This document shows positions 57,918 through 64,000 of a stretch of 64,000 nt of DNA, piece by piece. Within the stretch, counting starts at the first letter, position 1. Each line of letters starts with the position of its first letter. Where the stretch lies: positions 1 to 64,000 of the forward strand of contig NZ_JAUDBQ010000004.1 in NCBI RefSeq assembly GCF_030372105.1. The letters are read 5' to 3'. The translations under genes and the position numbers were made by a program. Under the pieces are notes generated by a model, which was not told the origin of the DNA, ran no database searches, and saw nothing but the letters and a program-made list of their open reading frames with translations. The DNA is from Cellulomonas cellasea (GTDB lineage Bacteria > Actinomycetota > Actinomycetes > Actinomycetales > Cellulomonadaceae).

Positions 57918-58715
57918 TCAGCGCAGCGTCGTGGGAGAGACCCCGTCGTCGGCCGGCAGGTCGCCATGCGTCGTGGCCGTCACTGTGAACGCCCGCAACG
58001 TGATCTGCCCGCCGTAGTTCGACAGGAACGCTGTGTCGGCGGCGTCCCTTCCGGTGGCGATCCGCAGCATCGCCGCGCGCGGCGCCAGGCCAGTCGCGTC
58101 GACGACGGTCCAGGCCCCGTCCACATAGGCCTCCACGACCGCGTGGAAGTCCATGGGACTGAGCCCGGGGGCGTAGACGGACACGAGCCGCGCCGGCACG
58201 TCTCGGGCCCGCAGGAGGGCGATGACGAGGTGCGCGAAGTCACGGCACACCCCGCGCCGGCTCAGGAGCGTGTCGGTGGCGCCGTCGGTCGGGCCGCTCG
58301 ACCCTGACACGTACGAGACATGCCCTCGCACCCATCCCACGACAGCGTCGAGCAGCGCCCTGCCCTCCAGCGGCCCGAACTGCGCCTGCGCGAACGCCAA
58401 CAGCCGGTCCGACTGCGCGTACCGGCTCGGCCGCAGCGACTCCAACAGGTCGCCATCCTCGACAGCAGGAGGGTCGGCGAGCCCGGAGACCTGCGCCCGG
58501 TAGTCGACCACGACCCGCCCCCGGGGAGACGCCGCCCGGTGCACGCGCGAGCCGTTCGGCCCCTTCATCTCCTCCACGTCGAGCTGCCCGTGCGCATGGG
58601 AGACGGTCAGGTGCTCCTGGCGGTCATAGGCGCCGTCGGCCACCGCCACCGCCAGGTACAGGTCGGCGGGGCCGAGCACGTCGAACGAGAGGTGGGAGGT
58701 GACGGTCCGCAGCAC
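57918..58715 (-). CDS. Transglutaminase-like (cysteine protease fold) protein
   Basis: A 265-residue cytoplasmic protein with a beta-rich N-terminal domain (TVTSHLSFDVLGPADLYLAVAV) and a transglutaminase domain. Here the triad is intact: C157 in GVCRDFAHLVIALLRA, His in DFHAVVEAYV, and Asp in VVDATGLAP. Family members act as proteases or amide-forming enzymes; the substrate is unknown. The GTG at 58715 is preferred because GAAAGG precedes it and the family begins with this beta domain. The longer in-frame ATG at 58856 would add 47 Pro-rich residues and abut the tRNA-Asn terminator. The gene converges with dnaG. Confidence 0.82.
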   Translation of the reverse strand: MLRTVTSHLSFDVLGPADLYLAVAVADGAYDRQEHLTVSHAHGQLDVEEMKGPNGSRVHRAASPRGRVVVDYRAQVSGLADPPAVEDGDLLESLRPSRYAQSDRLLAFAQAQFGPLEGRALLDAVVGWVRGHVSYVSGSSGPTDGATDTLLSRRGVCRDFAHLVIALLRARDVPARLVSVYAPGLSPMDFHAVVEAYVDGAWTVVDATGLAPRAAMLRIATGRDAADTAFLSNYGGQITLRAFTVTATTHGDLPADDGVSPTTLR

Positions 58716-58859
58716 CGACGTCGCGACCTTTCGGGAGGAGGTCCTGGGTGAGGGCGACGGGTCTGCCCACGGCGCAAATGCAGTGTGAGGCCGGGCCGGG
58801 GGCGGGCGCCAGAGCCCGGCGCTGTGGATCTGCGCGGCAGGGTCATCGACGCTCATGAG

Positions 58860-58898
58860 AAAAGCCCTGACCGCAGGTGTTCTCCGCGGTCAGGGCCT
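58860..58898 (-). terminator. Intrinsic terminator of tRNA-Asn
   Basis: Arms GCCCTGACCGC (58864-58874) and GCGGTCAGGGC (58886-58896) form an 11-bp stem; read on the minus strand it is followed by TTTT (58860-58863). This is the most classical terminator in the window. Confidence 0.85.
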
Positions 58899-58905
58899 TG
58901 CGTTG

Positions 58906-58978
<73 letters not shown>

Positions 58979-59069
58979 TCGTGGCGGACAAGACTGTAGC
59001 AGCCGGGTGAGGGTGGTTCGAAATCGGCGGGCGCCCCCTGGGCCTCGTCGGGGACACTCGCCCGAGGTT

Positions 59070-59591
59070 CTAGTCGGGCAGCCCCGCGGCTCGCCGGACG
59101 CGCAGCTCCGCCGCGTCCACGAGCGCCCCGACGCGAGGCTGTGACAGGTCCACCGAGCCGTCGCCGATCACCTGGGAGACCAGGTCGCCCTGCTCGTCGC
59201 GGCGCAACGCCACCCGGACCGTCGAACCGCCGGGCAGCACCACCGTCTCGGAGTGCACCACCGACGACTGGACGCGCTCACGCAGCGTCTGCGCGAACGC
59301 CGGCGCCCCGCGCTCGGTGAGCGGGAGGTCCTCGGTGGTCCCGTCGACCCAGTGCACCGTGATGGTGGAGGTCTCGACGGTGAGCTGGGCGCGGTCCACG
59401 TCGATCCAGGGGCGTCGCCGCACAGCGCCCGCCTCGGCGCCGGTGTCGGCCAGGCACAGGGCCAGCCGGGTGGCGACTGCCCAGCGGCCGTCAGCGAGCT
59501 CGACGACCGCGAGGACGCGGTCCCTGGGCGGGAGGGCCAGCCGGCCTCGGACCGGGTCGGGCAGGGACGGGCGGCGCGAGAAGAGGGGCAC
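59070..59591 (-). CDS. Conserved hypothetical actinobacterial protein
   Basis: A 173-residue soluble protein. It has an N-terminal beta-rich half (RDRVLAVVELADGRWAVATRLALCLAD, then PWIDVDRAQLTVETSTITVHWVDGTTEDLPL), resembling a PH-like or small barrel fold, and a C-terminal helical half (QTLRERVQSSVVHSETVVLPGGSTVRVALRRDEQGD). I do not recognise a functional motif. TAACGT lies six bases before the GTG start, suggesting a leaderless mRNA. It sits between two tRNA genes, and its promoter faces that of the CAU tRNA. Confidence 0.8.
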   Translation of the reverse strand: MPLFSRRPSLPDPVRGRLALPPRDRVLAVVELADGRWAVATRLALCLADTGAEAGAVRRRPWIDVDRAQLTVETSTITVHWVDGTTEDLPLTERGAPAFAQTLRERVQSSVVHSETVVLPGGSTVRVALRRDEQGDLVSQVIGDGSVDLSQPRVGALVDAAELRVRRAAGLPD

Positions 59592-59679
59592 ATGCCCACG
59601 TTAGCCGGGCGGAGCCGTGGGCTGCGTCAAGGCCGGGATCACCAGGCTGACGGTCAGAACCGGTAACCTGTCCCGTCGC

Positions 59680-59753
59680 GGGCCAGTAGCTCAGCCGGTC
59701 AGAGCAGCGGACTCATAATCCGTCGGTCGTGGGTTCAAGCCCCACCTGGCCCA
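59680..59753 (+). tRNA. tRNA with CAT anticodon (elongator Met or Ile2)
   Basis: Acceptor arms GGGCCAG and CTGGCCC pair perfectly. The D-arm has AGCTCAGCCGGTCAGAGC, the anticodon stem GGACT/ATCCG surrounds CAT, and the T-loop is GGTTCAAGCCC. The discriminator is A and CCA is not encoded. A CAT anticodon outside an initiator context (no C1-A72 mismatch) can be elongator Met, or Ile if C34 is modified to lysidine; I cannot decide. A TAACCT -10 lies at 59664-59669. Confidence 0.93.
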
Positions 59754-59814
59754 CCGTCGCACGGGCACGTCCGCGCGACCGCCTCATGGCGCTTGACGAG
59801 GCGGGAGCGAGACA

Positions 59815-59845
59815 GGGCGCCTCATCCGCACAAGATGAGGCGCCC
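59815..59845 (+). terminator. Terminator after the CAT tRNA
   Basis: A perfect 12-bp stem (59815-59826 with 59834-59845) with a 7-base loop, about 60 bases after the tRNA. It separates the tRNA from the bldC unit. Between here and 60023 I see no gene. Confidence 0.75.
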
Positions 59846-60023
59846 TCGCCTGCCGTGGACATCTCGCCACCACGTCCCGCTCGCGCCTGGACGTTGCGCC
59901 GAGCATAGAGGGGACCTTGGTCCCGTGCATCGGGGACGTCGATGTTGTTGCGATTTCTCCGGTCTTCGCGCGGAGGGCGCCGTTACAGGCGGATGTTCAG
60001 GAGACCGCCCGATTTCACCCGGT

Positions 60024-60059
60024 CAGTTTCTTGCACGCTTGTCCAGTTTCCTGCATAGT
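60024..60059 (+). promoter_or_regulatory. bldC promoter with 20-bp-spaced direct repeats
   Basis: CAGTTTCTTGCA (60024-60035) is repeated as CAGTTTCCTGCA (60044-60055), 11 of 12 bases identical and 20 bp apart. TTGCAC (60031-60036) and CATAGT (60054-60059) form a -35/-10 pair with 17-bp spacing, placing the transcription start near 60066, the first base of the riboswitch. Each repeat covers one promoter element, so a protein binding the repeats would control the promoter. Confidence 0.65.
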
Positions 60060-60065
60060 TCAGGG

Positions 60066-60148
60066 CGTCAGCGAGAACGGCAAACCCGCCGCGAGGTGGG
60101 GACGCAAAGCCACGGGGCCTTCACGGTTAGCCGAGCTACCGAACGACG
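60066..60148 (+). ncRNA. Cyclic di-GMP-I (GEMM-I) riboswitch ahead of bldC
   Basis: The conserved core is present in order: GGCAAACC (60079-60086), a CCGCC/GGTGG stem capped by GNRA tetraloop GCGA (60086-60099), GGACGCAAAGCC (60100-60111), then ACGG, a short hairpin and AGCCGAGCTACCGA (60129-60142). GGC (60079-60081) pairs with GCC (60109-60111), and CGTC (60066-60069) with GACG (60145-60148). By alignment to the Vc2 aptamer, the ligand-contact positions G20, A47 and C92 correspond to G60080, A60107 and C60139. The closing stem abuts GGGAG (60148-60152), the bldC ribosome-binding site, so control of translation is likely. Confidence 0.9.
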
Positions 60149-60161
60149 GGAGTCACCAGTC

Positions 60162-60392
60162 ATGGCCATTACCACCCCCAACCGCAACGAGTCCGCCACG
60201 CAGATGCCGGGTGCGCTGCTCACGCCCGGTGAGGTGGCAGTCCTGTTCCGCGTCGACCCCAAGACGGTCACGCGCTGGGCCCAGGCGGGCAAGCTCTCGG
60301 CAGTGCGGACCCTCGGTGGGCACCGTCGCTTCCACGAGGCCGAGGTCCGCGAGCTGCTGACGGGCGTCCCGCAGCAGCGCACCGAGGGCTGA
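60162..60392 (+). CDS. bldC: BldC-family MerR-like DNA-binding protein
   Basis: A 76-residue protein made of one winged helix: LLTPGEVAVLFRVDPKTVTRWAQAGKLSAVRTLGGHRRFHEAEVRELL, matching Streptomyces BldC, a developmental regulator that binds head-to-tail on direct repeats. ATG 60162 is preceded by GGGAG and fits family length; the in-frame extension to 59793 runs through the riboswitch and terminator and is not coding. The c-di-GMP-I aptamer directly upstream means its synthesis is probably set by cyclic di-GMP. A 16-bp-stem terminator follows. Confidence 0.95.
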   Translation: MAITTPNRNESATQMPGALLTPGEVAVLFRVDPKTVTRWAQAGKLSAVRTLGGHRRFHEAEVRELLTGVPQQRTEG

Positions 60393-60407
60393 TTCCACAG
60401 CACACGT

Positions 60408-60445
60408 CGACGAAGGCCCCGGGGATGAACCCGGGGCCTTCGTCG
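60408..60445. terminator. Bidirectional terminator between bldC and tetR
   Basis: A perfect 16-bp stem (60408-60423 with 60430-60445) with a 6-base loop, between the converging bldC and tetR stops. Confidence 0.85.
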
Positions 60446-60464
60446 TGTGCATGGGGCGAGGTGC

Positions 60465-61070
60465 TCAGTACGCGTCGAGCACCGTCGCCAGGACCGACTG
60501 GCGCACGTCGGCCGCGGGCCGATGCGGTTGGAATGCGAGCCATTCGAGGCCGGTGACGAGCGTGGCCCCGAAGATCGCCGCGGCCGTCAGGCTCGGGTCC
60601 AGGTCGGGGCGGCTCGTCGCGACGGCGTCGGCGAAGATGCCCATGGACTCCTCGCGCACCAGCCGGATCGACTCTTGCCAGTCGCGGCCGGTGCGGAAGA
60701 TCTCCGCGACCATGAGCTTGGCGAAGTCGGGGTGTGTGCGCACCTGGTCGAGCAGCTCGCTCACCAGGGCCTCGATCGCCGCGCGGCCCTCAAGCCCTTC
60801 GGCGGCGGCGCGCAGGGCGGTGGTGAGGCGGCCCACGCCCTCGACGATGACGGCCTCGAACAGCGCCGTCTTCGAGCCGAAGTTGTAGTAGATGCTCCCC
60901 TTGGCGACTCCCGCCTCCGCGGCGATGTCGTCGACGGAGGTCGCCGAGAAGCCGCGGTCGGCGATGAGCGAGACAGCCGCGTCCACGATGAACGCACGGG
61001 TCCCGGCCCCGCGGTCACCGCGTCCTGATCGGCGCGGGGGTGCTGCGGAGCCGGGAGGCGTGCTGGTCAT
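60465..61070 (-). CDS. TetR-family transcriptional regulator
   Basis: A 201-residue repressor with the helix-turn-helix TRAFIVDAAVSLIADRGFSATSVDDIAAEAGVAKGSIYYNFGSKTALFEAV and a ligand-binding helical domain (LVSELLDQVRTHPDFAKLMVAEIFRTGRDWQESI). It is the last gene of a minus-strand group with the YhgE-like protein and ABC-like ATPase, and probably controls that group; its ligand is unknown. No good ribosome-binding site precedes the ATG, and only 12 bp separate it from the upstream stop, so coupling is likely. Confidence 0.92.
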   Translation of the reverse strand: MTSTPPGSAAPPRRSGRGDRGAGTRAFIVDAAVSLIADRGFSATSVDDIAAEAGVAKGSIYYNFGSKTALFEAVIVEGVGRLTTALRAAAEGLEGRAAIEALVSELLDQVRTHPDFAKLMVAEIFRTGRDWQESIRLVREESMGIFADAVATSRPDLDPSLTAAAIFGATLVTGLEWLAFQPHRPAADVRQSVLATVLDAY

Positions 61071-61082
61071 GGGGGCAGCCTG

Positions 61083-63218
61083 TCAGATCTCGAGGGCGGG
61101 GTGCAGGCGGGACAGGCTCCACGTCCGGAGCTTGCCGGCACGCCATGCGGTGACGGCGAGCGAGCCGAGCAGCACCGCGAGGAGGTAGGCCACCGCCCCC
61201 CACAGTCGCGCGTCGACCCCGCCCGTGATGACCTCGCGCAGTCCGGTCACGGCGTAGCTCATGGGCAGCAGCGGGTGCACGGCCCGGAAGAACAGCGGCG
61301 TGGTCTCCACCGGGTAGGTGCCGCCCGAGGACGCGAGCTGCAACATCAGCAGCGCGAGGATCGCGACCTTGCCCGCCGCGGGGCCGAGCACTGTGGTGAG
61401 CATCTGCTGGAGGGAGAGGAACGCGGCGACGATCAGCAGCGTGAAAGCGACGGTCCCGGCGGCGCTGTGCATCTCGAGCCCGACGCCCCAGTGGGTGACG
61501 CCCAGCATGACGGCGACCTGGCCGACCCCGATGAGCATGGCCGGCACGAACCCGGCCAGGGCCACGCGCAGGCCGGACGTGCGCGTCGCGAGGGCGCGGG
61601 TGGGCAGCGGGCGCAGCAGGAGCCAGGTGATGAGCGAGCCGACGAACAGCGCGAGCGGGAGGAAGAAGGGCGCGAAGCCCTCTCCGAAGCCCTCGGCGGT
61701 CGCGAGGTCGTCCTCCGCGACGGACACGGGCGAGCTGATCATCTCCGCGCGGTCGGTGCGCAGGCTCGCGTCGTCGTCGGGGATGGCGTCCGCGCCGCCG
61801 GCCAGTGCGTCGGCGAGCGTCTGCGTGCCGTCGCCCAGTTGGTCGCTGCCCTCGGCGACCTGGCCGGCGCCGTCCGCCAGGGCGCCCGTCCCGTCGGCCA
61901 GCTCGACCGCGCCGGAGGCGAGGGCGGTGGTGCCCGACGCGAGCGTCGAAGAGCCGGTGGCGAGCGCCTGGGACCCCGAGGCGAGGGACTGGGCTCCGTC
62001 GGACACCTGCGCTGTGCCGTCGGCGAGCGCCCCCGCGCCGGTGGCGAGCTCGTCGGCCCCGTTCGAGAGGGTTCCGAGCCCGGTGCTGAGCGCCGACGCG
62101 CCCTGGGCGACCTGGGCCGCGCCCGCGTCGAGCTGGGCGAGCTGCCCCGACATGGCGGCGAGGGTCGTGCTGCTGGGCAGCTGGGACTGGGCCTGCTGGA
62201 GTGCGGTGAGGAGCTGGGACGCCGTGGCGTCTCCCGCAGAGGCGCGGGCCCCGAGGTAGCCGCCGATCTGGGTCAGGCCGGACTGGAGCCCGGGGAGGGC
62301 CGACGTGAGCGAGCCGACCTGCGTGACGGTGCTGTGCACACCCGCGGCGACGTCGCCCGCACCACTGGCGAGGGTGGTCGAGGAGGACGCGGCGGACGCG
62401 GCCCCGTCGGCCAGCGAGCGGGCCCCGGTGGACAGGCTCGCCGCGCCGTCTGCTGCCGCGGCGGCGCCGGAGGCGAGCGTGCCCGCGCCCGTCGCGACCT
62501 GCTGCGAGCCGGTGGCGAGGGTTTGCGAGCCTGAGACGAGCTGCTGCGAGCCGTCGGCGAGGGCGGCTGCGCCCGCGGCTGCGCTCGCGGCGCCGTCGGC
62601 GACCTCGTGCGCGCCGTCGGCGAGCTGGCCGCCCGCCGCGCGCAGGGTCAGGGCCCCGTCGGAGGCTTGCGCGAACCCGTCGCGCGCCGAGCCGAGGCCC
62701 ACGAGCACCTGGTCGACGACCTGCTCGCCGATCGTCGCGGACACCGCGGACTGGATCTGCGTCATGGCGCTGCGGCCGAGGGTCGAGGCGAGGAACGAGT
62801 TCGCGTCGTTGTAGGTCACCAGGAGTTGGGCGGTGGTGGGCGAGTCGCCCGCCGCCGAGGCGATGTCGGCGGAGAAGTCCTCGGGCACTGTCACCGCGAA
62901 GTAGTACGTGCCGTCGGAGACGCCCTCGGCGGCCTCCTCGGCGTCGACCTCGACCCAGCCGAGGTCGCCCGACTCGACGAGCCGTGTGGTCACGTCGGCG
63001 CCGGCGTCGAGCCGCTCGCCGTCCACGTCGGCGCCCTGGTCGGCGTTGACGAGCGCGACGGGGAGCCGGTCCATGTTGCCGGTCGGGTCCCAGAAGGCCC
63101 AGAGGTAGAGCGCTCCGTAGAGCAGGGGGACGAGGATCATCGCGGCGACGGCGAGCCGGGGGAGCCGGCCGCGGCGGAACCGGCGGAGCTCGGTTCCGGT
63201 CGAGGTGAGGGAGAGCAT
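61083..63218 (-). CDS. YhgE/Pip-family membrane protein
   Basis: A 711-residue protein. One N-terminal helix (LAVAAMILVPLLYGALYLWAFWDP) is followed by an outside domain typical of YhgE/Pip (LPVALVNADQGADVDGERLDAG, YYFAVTVPEDFSADIASA, YNDANSFLASTLG). About 300 residues of Ala/Ser/Gly-rich heptad-like repeats come next (LADGSQQL, LATGSQQV, LASGAAAA), suggesting a long helical stalk, then five or six C-terminal helices of the ABC-2 permease type. Family members include phage-infection and type VII-linked export proteins; the role here is unknown. GAAGGA precedes the ATG, 49 bp after the ATPase gene. Confidence 0.9.
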   Translation of the reverse strand: MLSLTSTGTELRRFRRGRLPRLAVAAMILVPLLYGALYLWAFWDPTGNMDRLPVALVNADQGADVDGERLDAGADVTTRLVESGDLGWVEVDAEEAAEGVSDGTYYFAVTVPEDFSADIASAAGDSPTTAQLLVTYNDANSFLASTLGRSAMTQIQSAVSATIGEQVVDQVLVGLGSARDGFAQASDGALTLRAAGGQLADGAHEVADGAASAAAGAAALADGSQQLVSGSQTLATGSQQVATGAGTLASGAAAAADGAASLSTGARSLADGAASAASSSTTLASGAGDVAAGVHSTVTQVGSLTSALPGLQSGLTQIGGYLGARASAGDATASQLLTALQQAQSQLPSSTTLAAMSGQLAQLDAGAAQVAQGASALSTGLGTLSNGADELATGAGALADGTAQVSDGAQSLASGSQALATGSSTLASGTTALASGAVELADGTGALADGAGQVAEGSDQLGDGTQTLADALAGGADAIPDDDASLRTDRAEMISSPVSVAEDDLATAEGFGEGFAPFFLPLALFVGSLITWLLLRPLPTRALATRTSGLRVALAGFVPAMLIGVGQVAVMLGVTHWGVGLEMHSAAGTVAFTLLIVAAFLSLQQMLTTVLGPAAGKVAILALLMLQLASSGGTYPVETTPLFFRAVHPLLPMSYAVTGLREVITGGVDARLWGAVAYLLAVLLGSLAVTAWRAGKLRTWSLSRLHPALEI

Positions 63219-63267
63219 CAGGGTCCTTCGAGGCGGGGGGCTGCGCGAGGCGCGCGGCGGGGAGGTG

Positions 63268-64000
63268 TCAGTCGGCGTGCAGGGCGCGCGGCCCGGTCGC
63301 GAGGGTGAGCTGCTCGGGGCGGCGGTCCCACCGCATGCGGGCGACTTCGTCGAGTGACGCGACCGACGCGATCACCGTGACGCCGCCCTGGGCGAGCGCC
63401 TCGAGCCGGGTCCACACGAACTGGCGGCGGACCGAGTCGTGCACCTGGTCGACGTCGTCGACCACGAGGAGCTCGGGCTGCTGCGCCATCGCGAGCGTGA
63501 CCCGCAGGAGCATCACGTCGACCTCGTCGAGGTCCCACACCAGGCTGTCGACGCGCGGCAGCGGCCGCTCGCCGAACACGGGCCGGGCGAGCCGCGCTAG
63601 CCCACGCTGGTCCACGCGTGGGGTGCGCCGGTACCAGGGGGAGAGCCAGGCGAGCCGCTCGCGGACGGTCTCGCCGACTGTCACGGACTCGTCGAGCTCG
63701 TCGATCCCGTGGAACCCGGCGATCGCCGCGCGGCGCTGCACCGCGGTGCGGCGGCGTGGCAGCGGCTCGCCGAGCACCGTCAGCGAGCTCGCCTTGTCGG
63801 GGACCATGCGGCCAGCGAGGGTGAGCAGCAGGCTCGAGCGGCCGCCGCCCTGGGGCGCCTGGACCACGAGGAGGGCCCCTCGGGGGATCTCGAGGTCGAG
63901 GGGGCCGTAGACGAGGCCGCGGGCGCCGTGCAGGGCGAGGCCGCGGGCCCGGACGGCGAGTCCGGTGGGCTGCCGTGATGTGGCGGGGGAGCCGGTGTCG
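63268..64000 (-). CDS. ABC-type ATPase-like protein with degenerate motifs, 5'-truncated
   Basis: The frame is open to the right edge, so the N-terminus is missing; about 244 residues are seen. The order of elements is that of an ABC ATPase: a strand-rich start (LAVRARGLALHGARGLVYGPLDLEIPRG), a P-loop reading QAPQGGGRSSLL (Arg in place of the usual Lys, Ala in place of the first Gly), and Walker B LLVVDDVDQVHD (lacking the catalytic Glu position). There is no LSGGQ; the equivalent segment is WDLDEVDVMLLRVTLA. It may bind nucleotide without normal turnover. It probably works with the YhgE-like permease downstream. Confidence 0.78.
   Translation of the reverse strand, partial: DTGSPATSRQPTGLAVRARGLALHGARGLVYGPLDLEIPRGALLVVQAPQGGGRSSLLLTLAGRMVPDKASSLTVLGEPLPRRRTAVQRRAAIAGFHGIDELDESVTVGETVRERLAWLSPWYRRTPRVDQRGLARLARPVFGERPLPRVDSLVWDLDEVDVMLLRVTLAMAQQPELLVVDDVDQVHDSVRRQFVWTRLEALAQGGVTVIASVASLDEVARMRWDRRPEQLTLATGPRALHAD

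Noticed and set aside
58716-58856. Longer start for the transglutaminase-like gene at 58856
   Set aside because: It would add 47 Pro/Ala-rich residues with no family match and begin four bases from the tRNA-Asn terminator; GAAAGG precedes GTG 58715.
59793-60161. In-frame extension of bldC upstream to 59793
   Set aside because: It runs through a terminator, the promoter and the riboswitch; BldC proteins are about 70-80 residues, and GGGAG precedes ATG 60162.
62000-62700. Tandem DNA repeat or minisatellite in the YhgE-like gene
   Set aside because: The repetition is at protein level (heptad-like LxxGxxx units) with variable codons; I found no perfect long DNA repeat.

Overview
The window is about 73% GC chromosomal DNA with many GTG starts, dense co-directional operons, a bldC gene, DUF3097, and MoxR-DUF58-transglutaminase/FHA clusters. 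This points to an actinobacterium, most likely order Micrococcales and close to Cellulomonas (inference from gene content; no 16S gene is present). I saw no mobile element, prophage or CRISPR array.

Layout. (1) 1-12.1 kb: housekeeping. A truncated membrane gene, DUF3097 and an MFS exporter are followed by a CIRCE-controlled hrcA-dnaJ-rsmE block, a Gmad2 lipoprotein, the phoH-ybeY-corC-era chain, and a membrane-tethered alpha/beta hydrolase. (2) 12.2-29.6 kb: the most unusual region, nine co-directional genes: PP2C phosphatase, FHA protein, Ser/Thr kinase with an FN3-like sensor, a 2016-residue single-pass surface protein, MoxR ATPase, DUF58 protein, a transglutaminase-fold membrane protein that has lost its catalytic Cys and His, an RDD-FHA protein, and a PQQ-like propeller protein. 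They read as one phospho-regulated envelope system of unknown function. (3) 29.6-35.8 kb: leuA behind a leucine-rich leader peptide and attenuator hairpin, a GGDEF diguanylate cyclase, recO, uppS, a VOC protein and a DedA-like protein. (4) 35.9-44.4 kb: a zinc importer (znuA-znuC-znuB) behind two Zur-like boxes, glyS, a DinB-like protein, two convergent overlapping YibE/F paralogues, and dusB. (5) 44.4-54.5 kb: a maltose/alpha-glucan locus with two LacI regulators, an alpha-glucosidase, malEFG-like transporter genes and a GH13 cyclomaltodextrinase-type enzyme; the transporter ATPase is not here. (6) 54.5-64 kb: dgt, dnaG, a transglutaminase-like protein, tRNA-Asn, a small hypothetical gene, a CAU-anticodon tRNA, a c-di-GMP-I type riboswitch in front of bldC, and a tetR/YhgE/ABC-like cluster running off the right edge.

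Regulation seen directly in the DNA: a CIRCE palindrome, Zur-like boxes, a leucine attenuator, a c-di-GMP-I aptamer with all three ligand-contact positions conserved, LacI-type palindromes, many strong terminator hairpins, and a recurring layout in which a -10 element (TAnnnT or similar) sits 6-7 nt before the start codon, implying many leaderless mRNAs. The diguanylate cyclase and the riboswitch-bldC unit are about 27 kb apart and could form one c-di-GMP circuit.
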